Below are positions 1 through 6,967 of a stretch of 8,100 nucleotides of DNA, in pieces. Origin of the DNA: Chamaesiphon sp. (GTDB taxonomy: Bacteria > Cyanobacteriota > Cyanobacteriia > Cyanobacteriales > Chamaesiphonaceae). Each line of letters opens with the position of its first letter. The stretch's first letter is position 1. The position numbers were made by a program, and so were the translations under genes. The notes beneath the pieces are model-generated. The model had not been told where the DNA came from. It saw only the letters and a list, made by a program, of their open reading frames with translations, and did no database searches. The stretch covers positions 1 through 8,100 of the forward strand of contig JAGVCD010000335.1 in assembly GCA_020059425.1 (NCBI GenBank), in the 5' to 3' direction.

Positions 1-1
1 A

Positions 2-1141
2 TTTCTGGGCGGAATTATTCTGAGATATGGTGGTGATTTGCTGAAGTCACTGGGTCAATTTGGGCTCCAACGTTTGACTTCTACCCTGACGATCGCCGAA
101 ACCAACCCAGTTTATAGTGCGATGTGTTGGGAACTCGATCGCACTGGCAAAGTGCGCGATTTTAATGAACTGATTTATCTCATCGCCCCCTTAATTCCCA
201 CTGCCACCGAGTCCCCTGCTCTCCAAACCAAGTTGCAGCCCCGGAATGGCTGGGTGGGGGTCGGCTACCACGGCGCTTACTTTATTATTTATCGTCACGA
301 TTTTAAGGTGACTGATGTGCAAACGACACAGATGTTGTCCCTCTTGACCTTGCGTCCCTGGCAGACCCAAATGTTTGATTGGTTAAACGATTTAGAAAAA
401 TCCTACAGTCAACAAGCCCCTCTTACGATTCGGTTGTATGGTGCCAATAGTGCTATTGTCCGGACTCAAACCAAGCGCCAACGGGATACTCTGGCTCTTG
501 ATCCAGCATTGGAAAATGATTTATTTAGTGATGTAGATCGATTTTTAGCAAATCGTGATCTCTATAGCCAGCGCGGTATTCCCTGGCGGCGGGGCTATTT
601 GTTTTATGGGCCACCGGGAACGGGTAAAACATCTTTGGTCCAGGCGATCGCTTCCCATTACGATCGACAATTAGTTTCCCTCACCCTCACGGATATGGAC
701 GATAGCGCCCTGCTGCGAGCTTGGTCCGAAATCAGTGCCAATTGCGTGATTGCCCTAGAAGATGTTGATAGCGTCTTTGAAGGACGCAAATCTCTAGGGA
801 AATTGTCCTTTAGTGCTTTGCTAAATAGTTTAGATGGAGTTGGTGCCGTGGAAGGCAGTATCACCATCCTGACCACCAATCATCGCGAACGGCTCGATCC
901 AGCTTTGATTCGTCCCGGTCGATGCGATCGAGAGTTTGAATTGGGCTATCTCACCCCAGCCAGCTGTGCCCGGATGTTCGATCGGTTTTTTGCCGATCCT
1001 GAATTAGCTCAACAAGTCGCCGCCAAATTGGGTGCTCAGCAAGTCGCCCCCGCCGTCTGGCAAAGTTATCTGCAACGTTACGACCAATCGGCTTTAGCCG
1101 CTGCCGACTGTGACTTTGCTCAATTAGCCATCGGCCAATAG
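2..1141 (+). CDS. BCS1-like AAA ATPase (5' end outside window)
   Basis: The frame is open to the left edge, so the true start is missing; the TTG at 38-40 is only an internal Leu codon. The visible 379 residues (counted from position 2) begin with a glycine-rich hydrophobic stretch (FLGGIILRYGGD) followed by a region like the N-terminal domain of BCS1-type AAA proteins, so the missing part probably holds or completes a membrane helix. The AAA module covers roughly residues 165-335: Walker A GPPGTGKTS at 203-211 (K209), Walker B-type ALEDVDS at 251-257, sensor-1 TTNH at 291-294, and LDPALIRPGR at 298-307 with arginine-finger candidates R304 and R307. Mitochondrial BCS1 moves folded Rieske protein across the inner membrane; bacterial members are poorly characterised, so the substrate here is unknown. 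No frameshift or missing catalytic residue is seen. uvrC follows after 61 bp on the same strand. Confidence 0.85.
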   Translation, partial: FLGGIILRYGGDLLKSLGQFGLQRLTSTLTIAETNPVYSAMCWELDRTGKVRDFNELIYLIAPLIPTATESPALQTKLQPRNGWVGVGYHGAYFIIYRHDFKVTDVQTTQMLSLLTLRPWQTQMFDWLNDLEKSYSQQAPLTIRLYGANSAIVRTQTKRQRDTLALDPALENDLFSDVDRFLANRDLYSQRGIPWRRGYLFYGPPGTGKTSLVQAIASHYDRQLVSLTLTDMDDSALLRAWSEISANCVIALEDVDSVFEGRKSLGKLSFSALLNSLDGVGAVEGSITILTTNHRERLDPALIRPGRCDREFELGYLTPASCARMFDRFFADPELAQQVAAKLGAQQVAPAVWQSYLQRYDQSALAAADCDFAQLAIGQ

Positions 1142-1173
1142 CTGAAATCTCATCACAAGACCAGAAAGTTGAT

Positions 1174-1179
1174 TAAAAT
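1174..1179 (+). promoter_or_regulatory. Possible -10 element upstream of uvrC
   Basis: TAAAAT lies 23 bases upstream of the uvrC ATG in a 61-bp gap and matches the TATAAT consensus at five of six positions. No good -35 is seen at the usual spacing, so this is a weak call. It would allow uvrC to be transcribed separately from the AAA ATPase gene. Confidence 0.25.
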
Positions 1180-1202
1180 GTGAACAGCATCCCGCCCTGG
1201 CC

Positions 1203-3068
1203 ATGAGTAGCAACACCCTCCTAAATCAACCTGAAAAATTAGCAGCCAGACTGCAAGAGATTCCACCCGATCCAGGCGTGTACTTCATGCGGGACGATCG
1301 CGACCAGATTTTATACATCGGCAAGTCCAAAAAGCTGCGATCGCGCGTCAGATCATATTTTCGGGAGGCGCAGGATCTCTCGCCCCGCATTGCTTTGATG
1401 GTGCGCCAAGTTGTAGAAATAGAGTTTATCGTCACCGATACAGAGACGGAAGCGCTGGCACTAGAAGCGAATCTAATTAAACTTAATCAGCCGCATTTTA
1501 ATGTTTTACTCAAAGACGATAAGAAGTACCCCTACGTTTTAGTCACCTGGTCTCAGGATTATCCCCGGATTTTTATTACCCGTAATCGTCGCTTGGGGAA
1601 AGGCCGTGATAAATATTATGGACCCTACACCGATTCTCGCTTGCTGCGAGAAACTTTGCACTTAGTGCGGCGGATTTTTCCAATGCGCCAGCGCCCCCAG
1701 CCGCTCTTTAAAGATCGCACTTGCTTAAATTATGATATTGGTCGTTGTCCTGGTGTTTGCCAAAAATTAGTCACCCCCGCCGACTATCGCCAGACGATCG
1801 AGAAAATCACAATGGTATTTCAGGGGCGCAGTAGCGAACTGATCGATACTTTAACTAAGCAAATGCATCAAGCTGCTGAGGATTTAAACTTTGAAACAGC
1901 AGCAGCATTGCGCGATCGAATTCAAGGCTTACATTCTCTCACCGCTGGCCAAAAAGTTTCCTTGCCAGATGATACCGTCAGTCGCGATGCCGTGGCCTTA
2001 GCCGCTAATGACCAGACTGCCAGCATTCAGCTCTTTCAAATTCGGGCTGGTAAATTGGTGGGTCGGTTGGGTTTCATTGCCAATGTGCCCGAGGTTTCCT
2101 CCGCAGCGGAGTTGGGATCTATTATCCAGCGGGTCTTAGAAGAACACTATCAGCAAGCTGATCCGGTAGAGATTCCTTTAGAAATCTTAGTACAGCACGA
2201 TTTGCCTGAGGTCGAGATTCTAGCCAGTTACCTCAGCGACAAGAAAGGTCGGAAGGTATCGATCGTCTCTCCGCAGCGGCAGGGTAAAGCGGAATTAATT
2301 GAAATGGTCGAGCGCAATGCCGCCTTTGAGCTAGCCAGATTGGCACAGCATAGCGAGCGGGAAGCCGCCAGTATGCAAGATTTAGCCGCTATATTAGATC
2401 TTCCGGATCTACCTCACCGGATTGAAGGCTATGACATTTCCCACGTTCAGGGTTCCGACGCGGTGGGTTCTCAGGTGGTATTTATCGAAGGTTTACCGGC
2501 TAAACAGCATTATCGTCACTACAAAATCAAAAATCCCGATGTTCATATTGGAAGGTCAGATGATTATGCTAGCCATGCCGAGGTGATTGGCCGTCGTTTC
2601 CGTAAATATCAGGGCGGTGTGGACTTAGATAACTCCGACTTTCCGGATGTGGTGATGATTGATGGTGGCAAAGGCCAGCTTTCGGCAGTGGTAAAGGTGC
2701 TCACTGCGATGGAATTAATTGAACATGTGCGAGTGGTTAGTTTGGCTAAACAGCATGAAGAAATCTTTGTGCCCGGTGCTAGCCAAGCCCTGCCCACTGA
2801 GCCAGAGCAGCCCGGCGTGCAACTCCTGCGCCGCTTGCGGGATGAAGCCCACCGCTTTGCCGTCAGCTTCCACCGTCAACAGCGCAGTAAACGGATGACC
2901 AGGTCGTACTTGGATGATATTCCGGGACTGGGTGCCCAGAAACAAAAACAGCTCTTGGCGCATTTTCATTCGATCGACTATATCCGCGCTGCCGATACTC
3001 AAGCCCTGCAAAAAGTCCCTGGGGTTGGCGAAAACCTGGCTGAAGCGATTTACAGCTACTTTCACTAG
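1203..3068 (+). CDS. uvrC: UvrABC system protein C (excinuclease subunit C)
   Basis: The 621-residue product is close to the usual UvrC length (about 600-650). UvrC joins the UvrB-DNA complex and makes both incisions around bulky lesions in nucleotide excision repair. Domains in order: GIY-YIG nuclease for the 3' incision (about 18-95, with GVYFM and [14 protein letters not shown]); a Cys cluster (C174, C182, C186); a UVR/UvrB-contact domain (about 203-245, containing [14 protein letters not shown]); an RNase H-like nuclease for the 5' incision with GYDISH (D411), MIDGGKGQ (D487) and DEAHRFA (H550); and tandem helix-hairpin-helix motifs at the C terminus ([14 protein letters not shown] and [13 protein letters not shown]). 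In E. coli UvrC four Cys in this region bind a [4Fe-4S] cluster; here the first equivalent position is Arg (R164). The ATG start gives the standard N terminus; no clear Shine-Dalgarno is seen. No uvrA or uvrB is in the window, as expected where uvr genes are scattered. Confidence 0.97.
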   Translation: MSSNTLLNQPEKLAARLQEIPPDPGVYFMRDDRDQILYIGKSKKLRSRVRSYFREAQDLSPRIALMVRQVVEIEFIVTDTETEALALEANLIKLNQPHFNVLLKDDKKYPYVLVTWSQDYPRIFITRNRRLGKGRDKYYGPYTDSRLLRETLHLVRRIFPMRQRPQPLFKDRTCLNYDIGRCPGVCQKLVTPADYRQTIEKITMVFQGRSSELIDTLTKQMHQAAEDLNFETAAALRDRIQGLHSLTAGQKVSLPDDTVSRDAVALAANDQTASIQLFQIRAGKLVGRLGFIANVPEVSSAAELGSIIQRVLEEHYQQADPVEIPLEILVQHDLPEVEILASYLSDKKGRKVSIVSPQRQGKAELIEMVERNAAFELARLAQHSEREAASMQDLAAILDLPDLPHRIEGYDISHVQGSDAVGSQVVFIEGLPAKQHYRHYKIKNPDVHIGRSDDYASHAEVIGRRFRKYQGGVDLDNSDFPDVVMIDGGKGQLSAVVKVLTAMELIEHVRVVSLAKQHEEIFVPGASQALPTEPEQPGVQLLRRLRDEAHRFAVSFHRQQRSKRMTRSYLDDIPGLGAQKQKQLLAHFHSIDYIRAADTQALQKVPGVGENLAEAIYSYFH

Positions 3069-3160
3069 CCTAATTGAGGCTTGATCATGCCGAGGATCGC
3101 AAAAATCCGTTAAATTAGAGAAATAGCGCGTGCGCTTTTACCTCCATCAGATTGCGAATT

Positions 3161-3799
3161 ATGGCCCCTTCTTCGATCGCTGTCCGCGAACTTCCCTTGT
3201 TTCCCTTACCAGAAGTGGTGCTGTTTCCAGGACGGCCATTGCCGTTGCACATTTTTGAATTTCGCTATCGCATCATGATGCATACCATCATGGAAGCCGA
3301 TCAGCGGTTTGGCATTTTGATGTGGGATCCCATCCGGGAAGAACCAGCCGTCGTTGGCTGCTGTGCCGAAATTATTCACTTCCAACGGCTACCAGATGAT
3401 CGCATCAAGGTATTAACCCTTGGCCAGCAGCGCTTCCGTGTTTTAGATTATGTTCGGGAAAAGCCCTACCGGGTCGGCTTAGTAGAATGGATTGAAGATG
3501 CTCCCACCCAACAGGATCTCACCAGTTTATCCAGCAATGTCAGTGAACTATTACAAGATGTAGTGAATTTGTCGGCCAAACTTACGGATCAATCGATCGA
3601 ACTCCCCGAAAATCTGCCCAGTTCGCCGATCGAACTTTCTTACTGGGTAGCCAGCAACTTATATGGAGTCGCCGCCGAACAACAAGCCCTACTCGAGATG
3701 CAAAATACTGGCGATCGACTAGAAAGAGAAGCCGAAATCCTCCTCTCCACCCGCAACCACCTAGCCGCCCGCACCGCCCTCAAAGATGTTTTAAGTTAA
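3161..3799 (+). CDS. Stand-alone LON substrate-binding domain protein
   Basis: The product has 212 residues. The N-terminal part, about residues 9-110, is a clear LON N-terminal (LAN/PUA-like) domain: ELPLFPLPEVVLFPG, then LPLHIFEFRYRIM, GILMWDP, and a beta-rich GQQRFRVLDY segment. The rest is predicted mainly helical and ends in a charged stretch. There is no AAA+ module and no Ser-Lys peptidase domain, so this is not Lon protease, although it is often labelled as a Lon peptidase-type protein. Such short forms are common in cyanobacteria and their function is not settled; a role in substrate or protein binding is inference. The ATG at 3161 was chosen over the in-frame TTG at 3152, which adds only three residues, because homologues as I recall them start just before the VRELPLFPLP segment. 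The gene is 92 bp after uvrC, suggesting its own promoter, and converges on the nuclease gene downstream. Confidence 0.88.
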   Translation: MAPSSIAVRELPLFPLPEVVLFPGRPLPLHIFEFRYRIMMHTIMEADQRFGILMWDPIREEPAVVGCCAEIIHFQRLPDDRIKVLTLGQQRFRVLDYVREKPYRVGLVEWIEDAPTQQDLTSLSSNVSELLQDVVNLSAKLTDQSIELPENLPSSPIELSYWVASNLYGVAAEQQALLEMQNTGDRLEREAEILLSTRNHLAARTALKDVLS

Positions 3800-3841
3800 T
3801 TTCTATAGACCTTGACTAACAGAAAAGGTATTTTCTTCCAT

Positions 3842-4702
3842 TTATCGATCGTCCACCCGATTCTCGATCGCATCCTGTACATCCCGAGAAACATTACTAA
3901 AAAAGTTATAACCAGTCAGCTTCTCTACCTCCCGCACAGTCTTCCGATAAGCCCGCCAGGGATTGCCTTTGATGCCTTGGGTGTTCGGAATCACCACCGC
4001 GATTGCCCGAGTATTTTTATTCACTCCCTGCCCACCAGCACCCAACTTATCACTCACCAACACCACCTTCCAGGTATTAGTGGGGACTGGTTGACCACTC
4101 ACTAGTTCGCGCTTCGCACCTTTTTCACCCACTCCACCTTGACCCTGCGGGCCAGCGATAATATATAGCTCTTTGCCCTGCCTAACCAATTGACGACAAT
4201 AGTTTTCTAACTCTACCCATACCCCCCGATTATTATCGGGCGCTTGGGGAATCATGTTCGTCATCAAAAAAGTGGCAGAATTATCGATCGGACTACTACT
4301 GCGATCTTCCGAATTAGCCAAATGTCCTCGATCGAACCCGCTACCGCTGTAATCTTGTGGTCGGGTAGCTGACCAATCACTGGGTAAATCGGGATCAACC
4401 CGGAAATTGTTTTGGCGATGACTGGTACCCGGTGCTGCCAAGTTACTAGCCTGTAACTGCCAAGATACCCAATTCGGGAGCTTCTTACTACGCGAGTAAG
4501 ACAAGGCATACTGCGGTTTCACCATGAGATAATTATCTGAGTTGCTCACGGCAGTGGTGGCGTTACTAGGGTTTCCCAGCAATAAATGAGGACTATTACT
4601 GAGCGAAATTTGATCTGGCTTCCAACAACCTATTAATAAACACAACCACGTAAACATAAGGCCATAACCTGTATATCGAAGAATTTGACGCAAAATAGGC
4701 AC
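3842..4702 (-). CDS. nucA: NucA-like DNA/RNA non-specific endonuclease, probable lipoprotein
   Basis: This is a beta-beta-alpha-metal nuclease of the NUC1/NucA family, which cleaves DNA and RNA without sequence preference using one divalent metal. Starting at the GTG at 4702 (286 residues), the catalytic DRGH is at 124-127 (general base H127), followed by NMIPQAPDNNRG with metal-ligand Asn N158 and E166. The spacing matches Anabaena NucA (H124, N155, E163), and the ELYIIAGP, TWKVV and LTGYNFFSNVS segments also match. The N terminus (MPILRQILRY, hydrophobic run, LIGC at 23-26) is a typical lipoprotein signal, predicting a nuclease tethered outside the cytoplasmic membrane. The frame stays open upstream to a TTG at 4732, which would add MLISLTAIVT and put a hydrophobic stretch before the positive n-region; a TTG at 4693 is also possible. 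No Shine-Dalgarno decides. No nuiA-type inhibitor gene is seen. It converges with the LON-domain gene (42 bp) and diverges from cbiT. Confidence 0.92.
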   Translation of the reverse strand: MPILRQILRYTGYGLMFTWLCLLIGCWKPDQISLSNSPHLLLGNPSNATTAVSNSDNYLMVKPQYALSYSRSKKLPNWVSWQLQASNLAAPGTSHRQNNFRVDPDLPSDWSATRPQDYSGSGFDRGHLANSEDRSSSPIDNSATFLMTNMIPQAPDNNRGVWVELENYCRQLVRQGKELYIIAGPQGQGGVGEKGAKRELVSGQPVPTNTWKVVLVSDKLGAGGQGVNKNTRAIAVVIPNTQGIKGNPWRAYRKTVREVEKLTGYNFFSNVSRDVQDAIENRVDDR

Positions 4703-4804
4703 GGTGACGATCGCTGTTAGACTAATCAGCAAATTAGCATAAACTAGCCATTGAATAGCTAACTGACTTTCAAGTATTGATCAACTGCGCGGGGTAAAAA
4801 TTAG

Positions 4805-5410
4805 ATGGCCGATCGACTGTGGAAATATATTACTCCCGGCATTCCCGATGACCTATTTGAGCAACTTCCTGGCATTCCGATGACCCAGCGAGAGGTCAGG
4901 TTACTAATGATTGCTGCCCTTAAACTAGAAATAGATTCTACTGTCTGGGACATTGGGGCAGGAACTGGGACTATTCCGGTGGAAACCGGCTTGCTCTGTA
5001 CTCAAGGCCAGATTATTGCGATCGAACGGGATGCAGAAGTTGCTGGCTTAATTCGTCACAACTGTGATTTGTTCGGAGTCACCAATGTCCAGATTATTGA
5101 AGGTAGCGCCCCCGAATGCTTAGCCAATATTGCCGAACATCCCCACCGGGTTTGTATCGAAGGTGGTCGATCGATCTCAGCCATCTTGGAAGCAGTTTGG
5201 CCACTCCTCGACTCCCAAGGCCGAGTAGTAGTCACAGCCAGCAATTTAGAAAACCTGTATGCCGTTTTGGATAGTTTTACGAAGCTTCATGGCCGGAATG
5301 TAGAAGTAGTGCAAGCGGCCATCAATCGTCTCGAAACCAGAGGTATGAATCGTAGCTTAGTGGCCGTGGATCCCATTTTTATCCTCAGTGCCCAAAAACT
5401 AGATTCTTGA
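4805..5410 (+). CDS. cbiT: CbiT-like precorrin/cobalt-precorrin methyltransferase (decarboxylating subunit)
   Basis: The product has 201 residues, the size of stand-alone CbiT. It is a class I SAM-dependent methyltransferase: SAM motif I is VWDIGAGTGTIPVE at 47-60, an acidic residue ends the second strand (AIERD, E74), and GSAPE lies at 100-104. The N-terminal GIPDDLFEQ and IPMTQREVR segments are characteristic of CbiT and of the C-terminal half of CobL. In the cobalamin pathway CbiT decarboxylates and methylates the ring at C-15, working with CbiE, which methylates C-5. The protein is cytoplasmic. The ATG at 4805 places the family motifs correctly, and a GGGG run ten bases upstream (4791-4794) may help ribosome binding. 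No other cobalamin gene is in the window and no cobalamin riboswitch is visible in the short leader. A general CbiT-family methyltransferase of other function cannot be excluded, but the N-terminal motif argues for CbiT. Confidence 0.87.
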   Translation: MADRLWKYITPGIPDDLFEQLPGIPMTQREVRLLMIAALKLEIDSTVWDIGAGTGTIPVETGLLCTQGQIIAIERDAEVAGLIRHNCDLFGVTNVQIIEGSAPECLANIAEHPHRVCIEGGRSISAILEAVWPLLDSQGRVVVTASNLENLYAVLDSFTKLHGRNVEVVQAAINRLETRGMNRSLVAVDPIFILSAQKLDS

Positions 5411-5452
5411 CTAGCTGAATTAACATTTTCAACTACCGGATCAGCATACTGC

Positions 5453-5458
5453 TAAAAT
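5453..5458 (+). promoter_or_regulatory. Possible -10 element of the Rieske gene
   Basis: TAAAAT lies 33 bases upstream of the chosen ATG. The -35 at normal spacing is poor. If this is the -10, transcription would begin around 5465, downstream of the in-frame TTG at 5458, which supports the ATG at 5491 as the start of translation. Confidence 0.3.
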
Positions 5459-5490
5459 TGGGGCTGTTAGAGATTTTGGTATCTGATTAT

Positions 5491-5976
5491 ATGAACATTC
5501 AACGCCGTTCTTTTTTAACCTATTTGGGTGTGGGCTGGGCAGCTAGCTGTTTTCCGTTAGTATTATCGGCCTGTAGTAATGACGGTAAAACTGAAGACAA
5601 AAAATCTGCTGTTGATGCTGCCGACCCATCGGCAAAAGCCAACGCTGCCTCTGCTACCGACGTTGCCGCTGCGGGTGGTTTCAAATCAGTAGGCACTGTC
5701 GCTCAACTGGATAAAGCTGGTAGTGTGGGGGTCGATAAAAAAGTAATAGTAATCCGCGATCCAGCCAACAAAGCTAAATTAATTGCCGTGAACCCCACTT
5801 GTACCCATGAAGGTTGCATCGTGAAATGGGAAGCTGCCGATAAGAAATTTGAATGTCCTTGTCATGCGGCTTCTTTTGCCGCCGATGGGAAGGTCAAGAG
5901 CGGCCCCGCACCTACCGCCCTCACTACTTACAGTGCCAAGATCGCAGGAGGTAAAGTCCTGGTGAAAATGGCTTAA
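5491..5976 (+). CDS. Exported Rieske [2Fe-2S] lipoprotein
   Basis: The product has 161 residues. The N terminus is QRRSFLTYLG followed by a hydrophobic run and the lipobox LSAC (25-28): a twin-arginine-like motif plus a lipoprotein cleavage site, predicting export of the folded protein by Tat and lipid anchoring at C28. An Ala-, Lys- and Asp-rich linker (about 30-63) leads to a Rieske fold. Box 1 is CTHEGC (104-109) and box 2 is CPCHAASF (122-129). C104, H106, C122 and H125 are the expected cluster ligands, and C109 and C124 the stabilising disulfide. The protein should carry electrons at the membrane surface; partner unknown. It is too short and has the wrong N terminus for PetC, the cytochrome b6f Rieske protein. 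Box 2 has Ala and Phe where high-potential Rieske proteins have Ser and Tyr. An in-frame TTG at 5458 would add 11 residues ahead of the signal and is rejected. It lies 80 bp after cbiT and converges with the response regulator. Confidence 0.9.
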   Translation: MNIQRRSFLTYLGVGWAASCFPLVLSACSNDGKTEDKKSAVDAADPSAKANAASATDVAAAGGFKSVGTVAQLDKAGSVGVDKKVIVIRDPANKAKLIAVNPTCTHEGCIVKWEAADKKFECPCHAASFAADGKVKSGPAPTALTTYSAKIAGGKVLVKMA

Positions 5977-5993
5977 TCATTATGGTCTGGGTC

Positions 5994-6719
5994 TTAAATC
6001 GATTGCTTAGCATCAGGATCATTCAACTGGTAGCCTTTGCCGTAGACCGTATAGATGAGTTCTAACTGTCCCGGCAAAGTCAACTTGCGGCGCAGTAATC
6101 TCATTAAAGCTGCTAGCACATTGCTATTTGGAGTATTCAGATGGTTTCCCCATAAATGTTCGTTAATCTGTTGATGAGTCACTAATTTACCAGCGTTTTT
6201 CATAAGATAAGCTAGTAGTTGTGTCTCCTTCTCCGACAATTCGATCGTTTGATCTGACCAATAAGCCAGCTGACTATCCGGATCTAAAATCAATTGACCC
6301 ACTTGCAATTTAGGAGACCCTAAATGGCTAACTGTGCCCAGATTCTCCACTTCTTCTGCTCGACCGCGCCGCAAAAGAGCTCTAATTCTGGCCAACAGCT
6401 CCCGCAGCTCAAAAGGTTTGACCAAATAATCATCTGCCCCGGCATCTAACCCCAGCACTCGATCGTCTAGAGTATCTTGCGCTGTTAAAAACAACACTGG
6501 CTTGGCATTACCAGCAGCCCTCAACCCTTGGCATATTTCAATACCAGTGACGATCGGCAGCACCCAATCGAGGATATACAGGTCATAAGGCTGAGTAGTC
6601 GCCAGTTGCTGGCCAGTCCAGCCATCAGTCGCTACATCAACGTCATAGCCCTCTTGCCGTAGAATACGGCTGAGAGGTTTAGTCAGTTCAATTTCGTCAT
6701 CTACCAACAAAATATCCAT
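5994..6719 (-). CDS. OmpR/PhoB-family response regulator (RppA-like)
   Basis: The product has 241 residues, the full length for this family. The receiver domain (2-118) has acidic pocket D7/D8, phosphoacceptor D51 (LYILDWVLP), T79 and K101 (LVKPF), so it should be competent for phosphorylation. The C-terminal half (about 135-234) is a winged-helix DNA-binding domain: IELSEKETQLLAYLM, the recognition-helix region SNVLAALMRLLRRKL, and the wing YTVYGKGYQL. The overall sequence, notably FLTAQDTLDDRVLGLDAGADD, resembles cyanobacterial RppA-type regulators linked to redox or metal responses; I give no gene symbol because paralogues are hard to tell apart. No histidine kinase is next to it within the window; RppA-type regulators often have one adjacent. 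The ATG gives a standard start; no Shine-Dalgarno is seen. It is divergent from a Ser/Thr kinase gene across 248 bp and converges with the Rieske gene with 17 bp between stops, so read-through antisense is possible. Confidence 0.94.
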   Translation of the reverse strand: MDILLVDDEIELTKPLSRILRQEGYDVDVATDGWTGQQLATTQPYDLYILDWVLPIVTGIEICQGLRAAGNAKPVLFLTAQDTLDDRVLGLDAGADDYLVKPFELRELLARIRALLRRGRAEEVENLGTVSHLGSPKLQVGQLILDPDSQLAYWSDQTIELSEKETQLLAYLMKNAGKLVTHQQINEHLWGNHLNTPNSNVLAALMRLLRRKLTLPGQLELIYTVYGKGYQLNDPDAKQSI

Positions 6720-6740
6720 GTCCAGTCAGCAATTTGTGGG

Positions 6741-6763
6741 ATTGTTTATGCCAAATTAACAAT
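6741..6763. repeat. Short inverted repeat in the response-regulator leader
   Basis: ATTGTTTA (6741-6748) and TTAACAAT (6756-6763) pair at seven of eight positions around a 7-base loop. It sits between the predicted -10 and the start codon of the response-regulator gene. It may be a weak hairpin or a protein site; in AT-rich intergenic DNA it could also be chance. Confidence 0.2.
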
Positions 6764-6782
6764 AAGGTCAGGTTCTCCGGGT

Positions 6783-6788
6783 ATTATA
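6783..6788 (-). promoter_or_regulatory. Predicted -10 element of the response-regulator gene
   Basis: Read on the minus strand this is TATAAT, a perfect consensus -10, 63 bases upstream of the ATG. The -35 at 16-18 bp spacing is poor, which suggests activator dependence or a non-housekeeping sigma factor. It implies a leader of about 55 bases. Confidence 0.4.
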
Positions 6789-6887
6789 CTGGTGACTATA
6801 TCTCACAAGGTAGTAGCCGGATACTTACAATGTAAATCTGTACTTTTGAGCTAGAACATCATTCAGCTCTTGATTACTTCGTACTAC

Positions 6888-6920
6888 AAATTAAATCTAA
6901 ATACTTCATAGATTAAATTT
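6888..6920. repeat. AT-rich inverted and direct repeat, candidate operator upstream of the kinase gene
   Basis: AAATTAAATCTA (6888-6899) and TAGATTAAATTT (6909-6920) form an inverted repeat matching at 11 of 12 positions around a 9-base spacer. The same motif also reads as a direct repeat: AAATTAAATCTA (6888) and AGATTAAATTTA (6910) agree at 10 of 12 positions with a 22-bp period, about two helical turns. It ends 12 bp upstream of the kinase -10, so it covers the -35 position. This fits an operator for a dimeric regulator, possibly the adjacent OmpR-family protein, but binding is inference. Confidence 0.45.
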
Positions 6921-6932
6921 AAAAATGTTGAG

Positions 6933-6938
6933 TATACT
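6933..6938 (+). promoter_or_regulatory. Predicted -10 element of the Ser/Thr kinase gene
   Basis: TATACT lies 35 bases upstream of the kinase ATG. The sequence at the -35 position (about 6910-6915, AGATTA) does not resemble TTGACA and falls inside the AT-rich repeat. A good -10 with a missing -35 covered by a repeat is typical of activator-dependent promoters. Confidence 0.4.
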
Positions 6939-6967
6939 TTTCTTTCGTTGAGGCCAATCAGCCAGTC

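Noticed and set aside
2715..3065. 116-codon minus-strand reading frame
   Set aside because: It lies opposite the nuclease and helix-hairpin-helix region of uvrC, which is strongly conserved; no domain is recognisable.
3125..3136. GC-rich near-palindrome AGCGC-GT-GCGCT followed by TTT, after uvrC
   Set aside because: The loop would be only two bases, leaving a stem of four base pairs at best; too short for a rho-independent terminator.
3161..3799. Lon protease
   Set aside because: Only the N-terminal substrate-binding domain is present; there is no Walker motif and no Ser-Lys catalytic pair, and the gene ends normally at 212 codons, so it is neither the enzyme nor a clear fragment of it.
3821..3836. 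Hairpin AGAAAA-GGTA-TTTTCT between the convergent LON-domain and nuclease genes
   Set aside because: The stem is only six base pairs with a single G-C pair, and no T-run follows on either strand, so it is not a convincing terminator.
3812..4105. 97-codon plus-strand reading frame
   Set aside because: It is antisense to the conserved C-terminal part of the nuclease gene, has no recognisable motif, and its composition is that expected from the complementary strand of a real gene.
4225..4240. Perfect 6-bp hairpin CCCGAT-TATT-ATCGGG
   Set aside because: It lies inside codons for the conserved PDNNRG metal-binding segment of the nuclease, so protein constraint explains it.
5458..5490. TTG start extending the Rieske protein by 11 residues
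   Set aside because: It would place extra residues before the RRSFL signal sequence and overlaps the likely -10 element; the ATG at 5491 is better.
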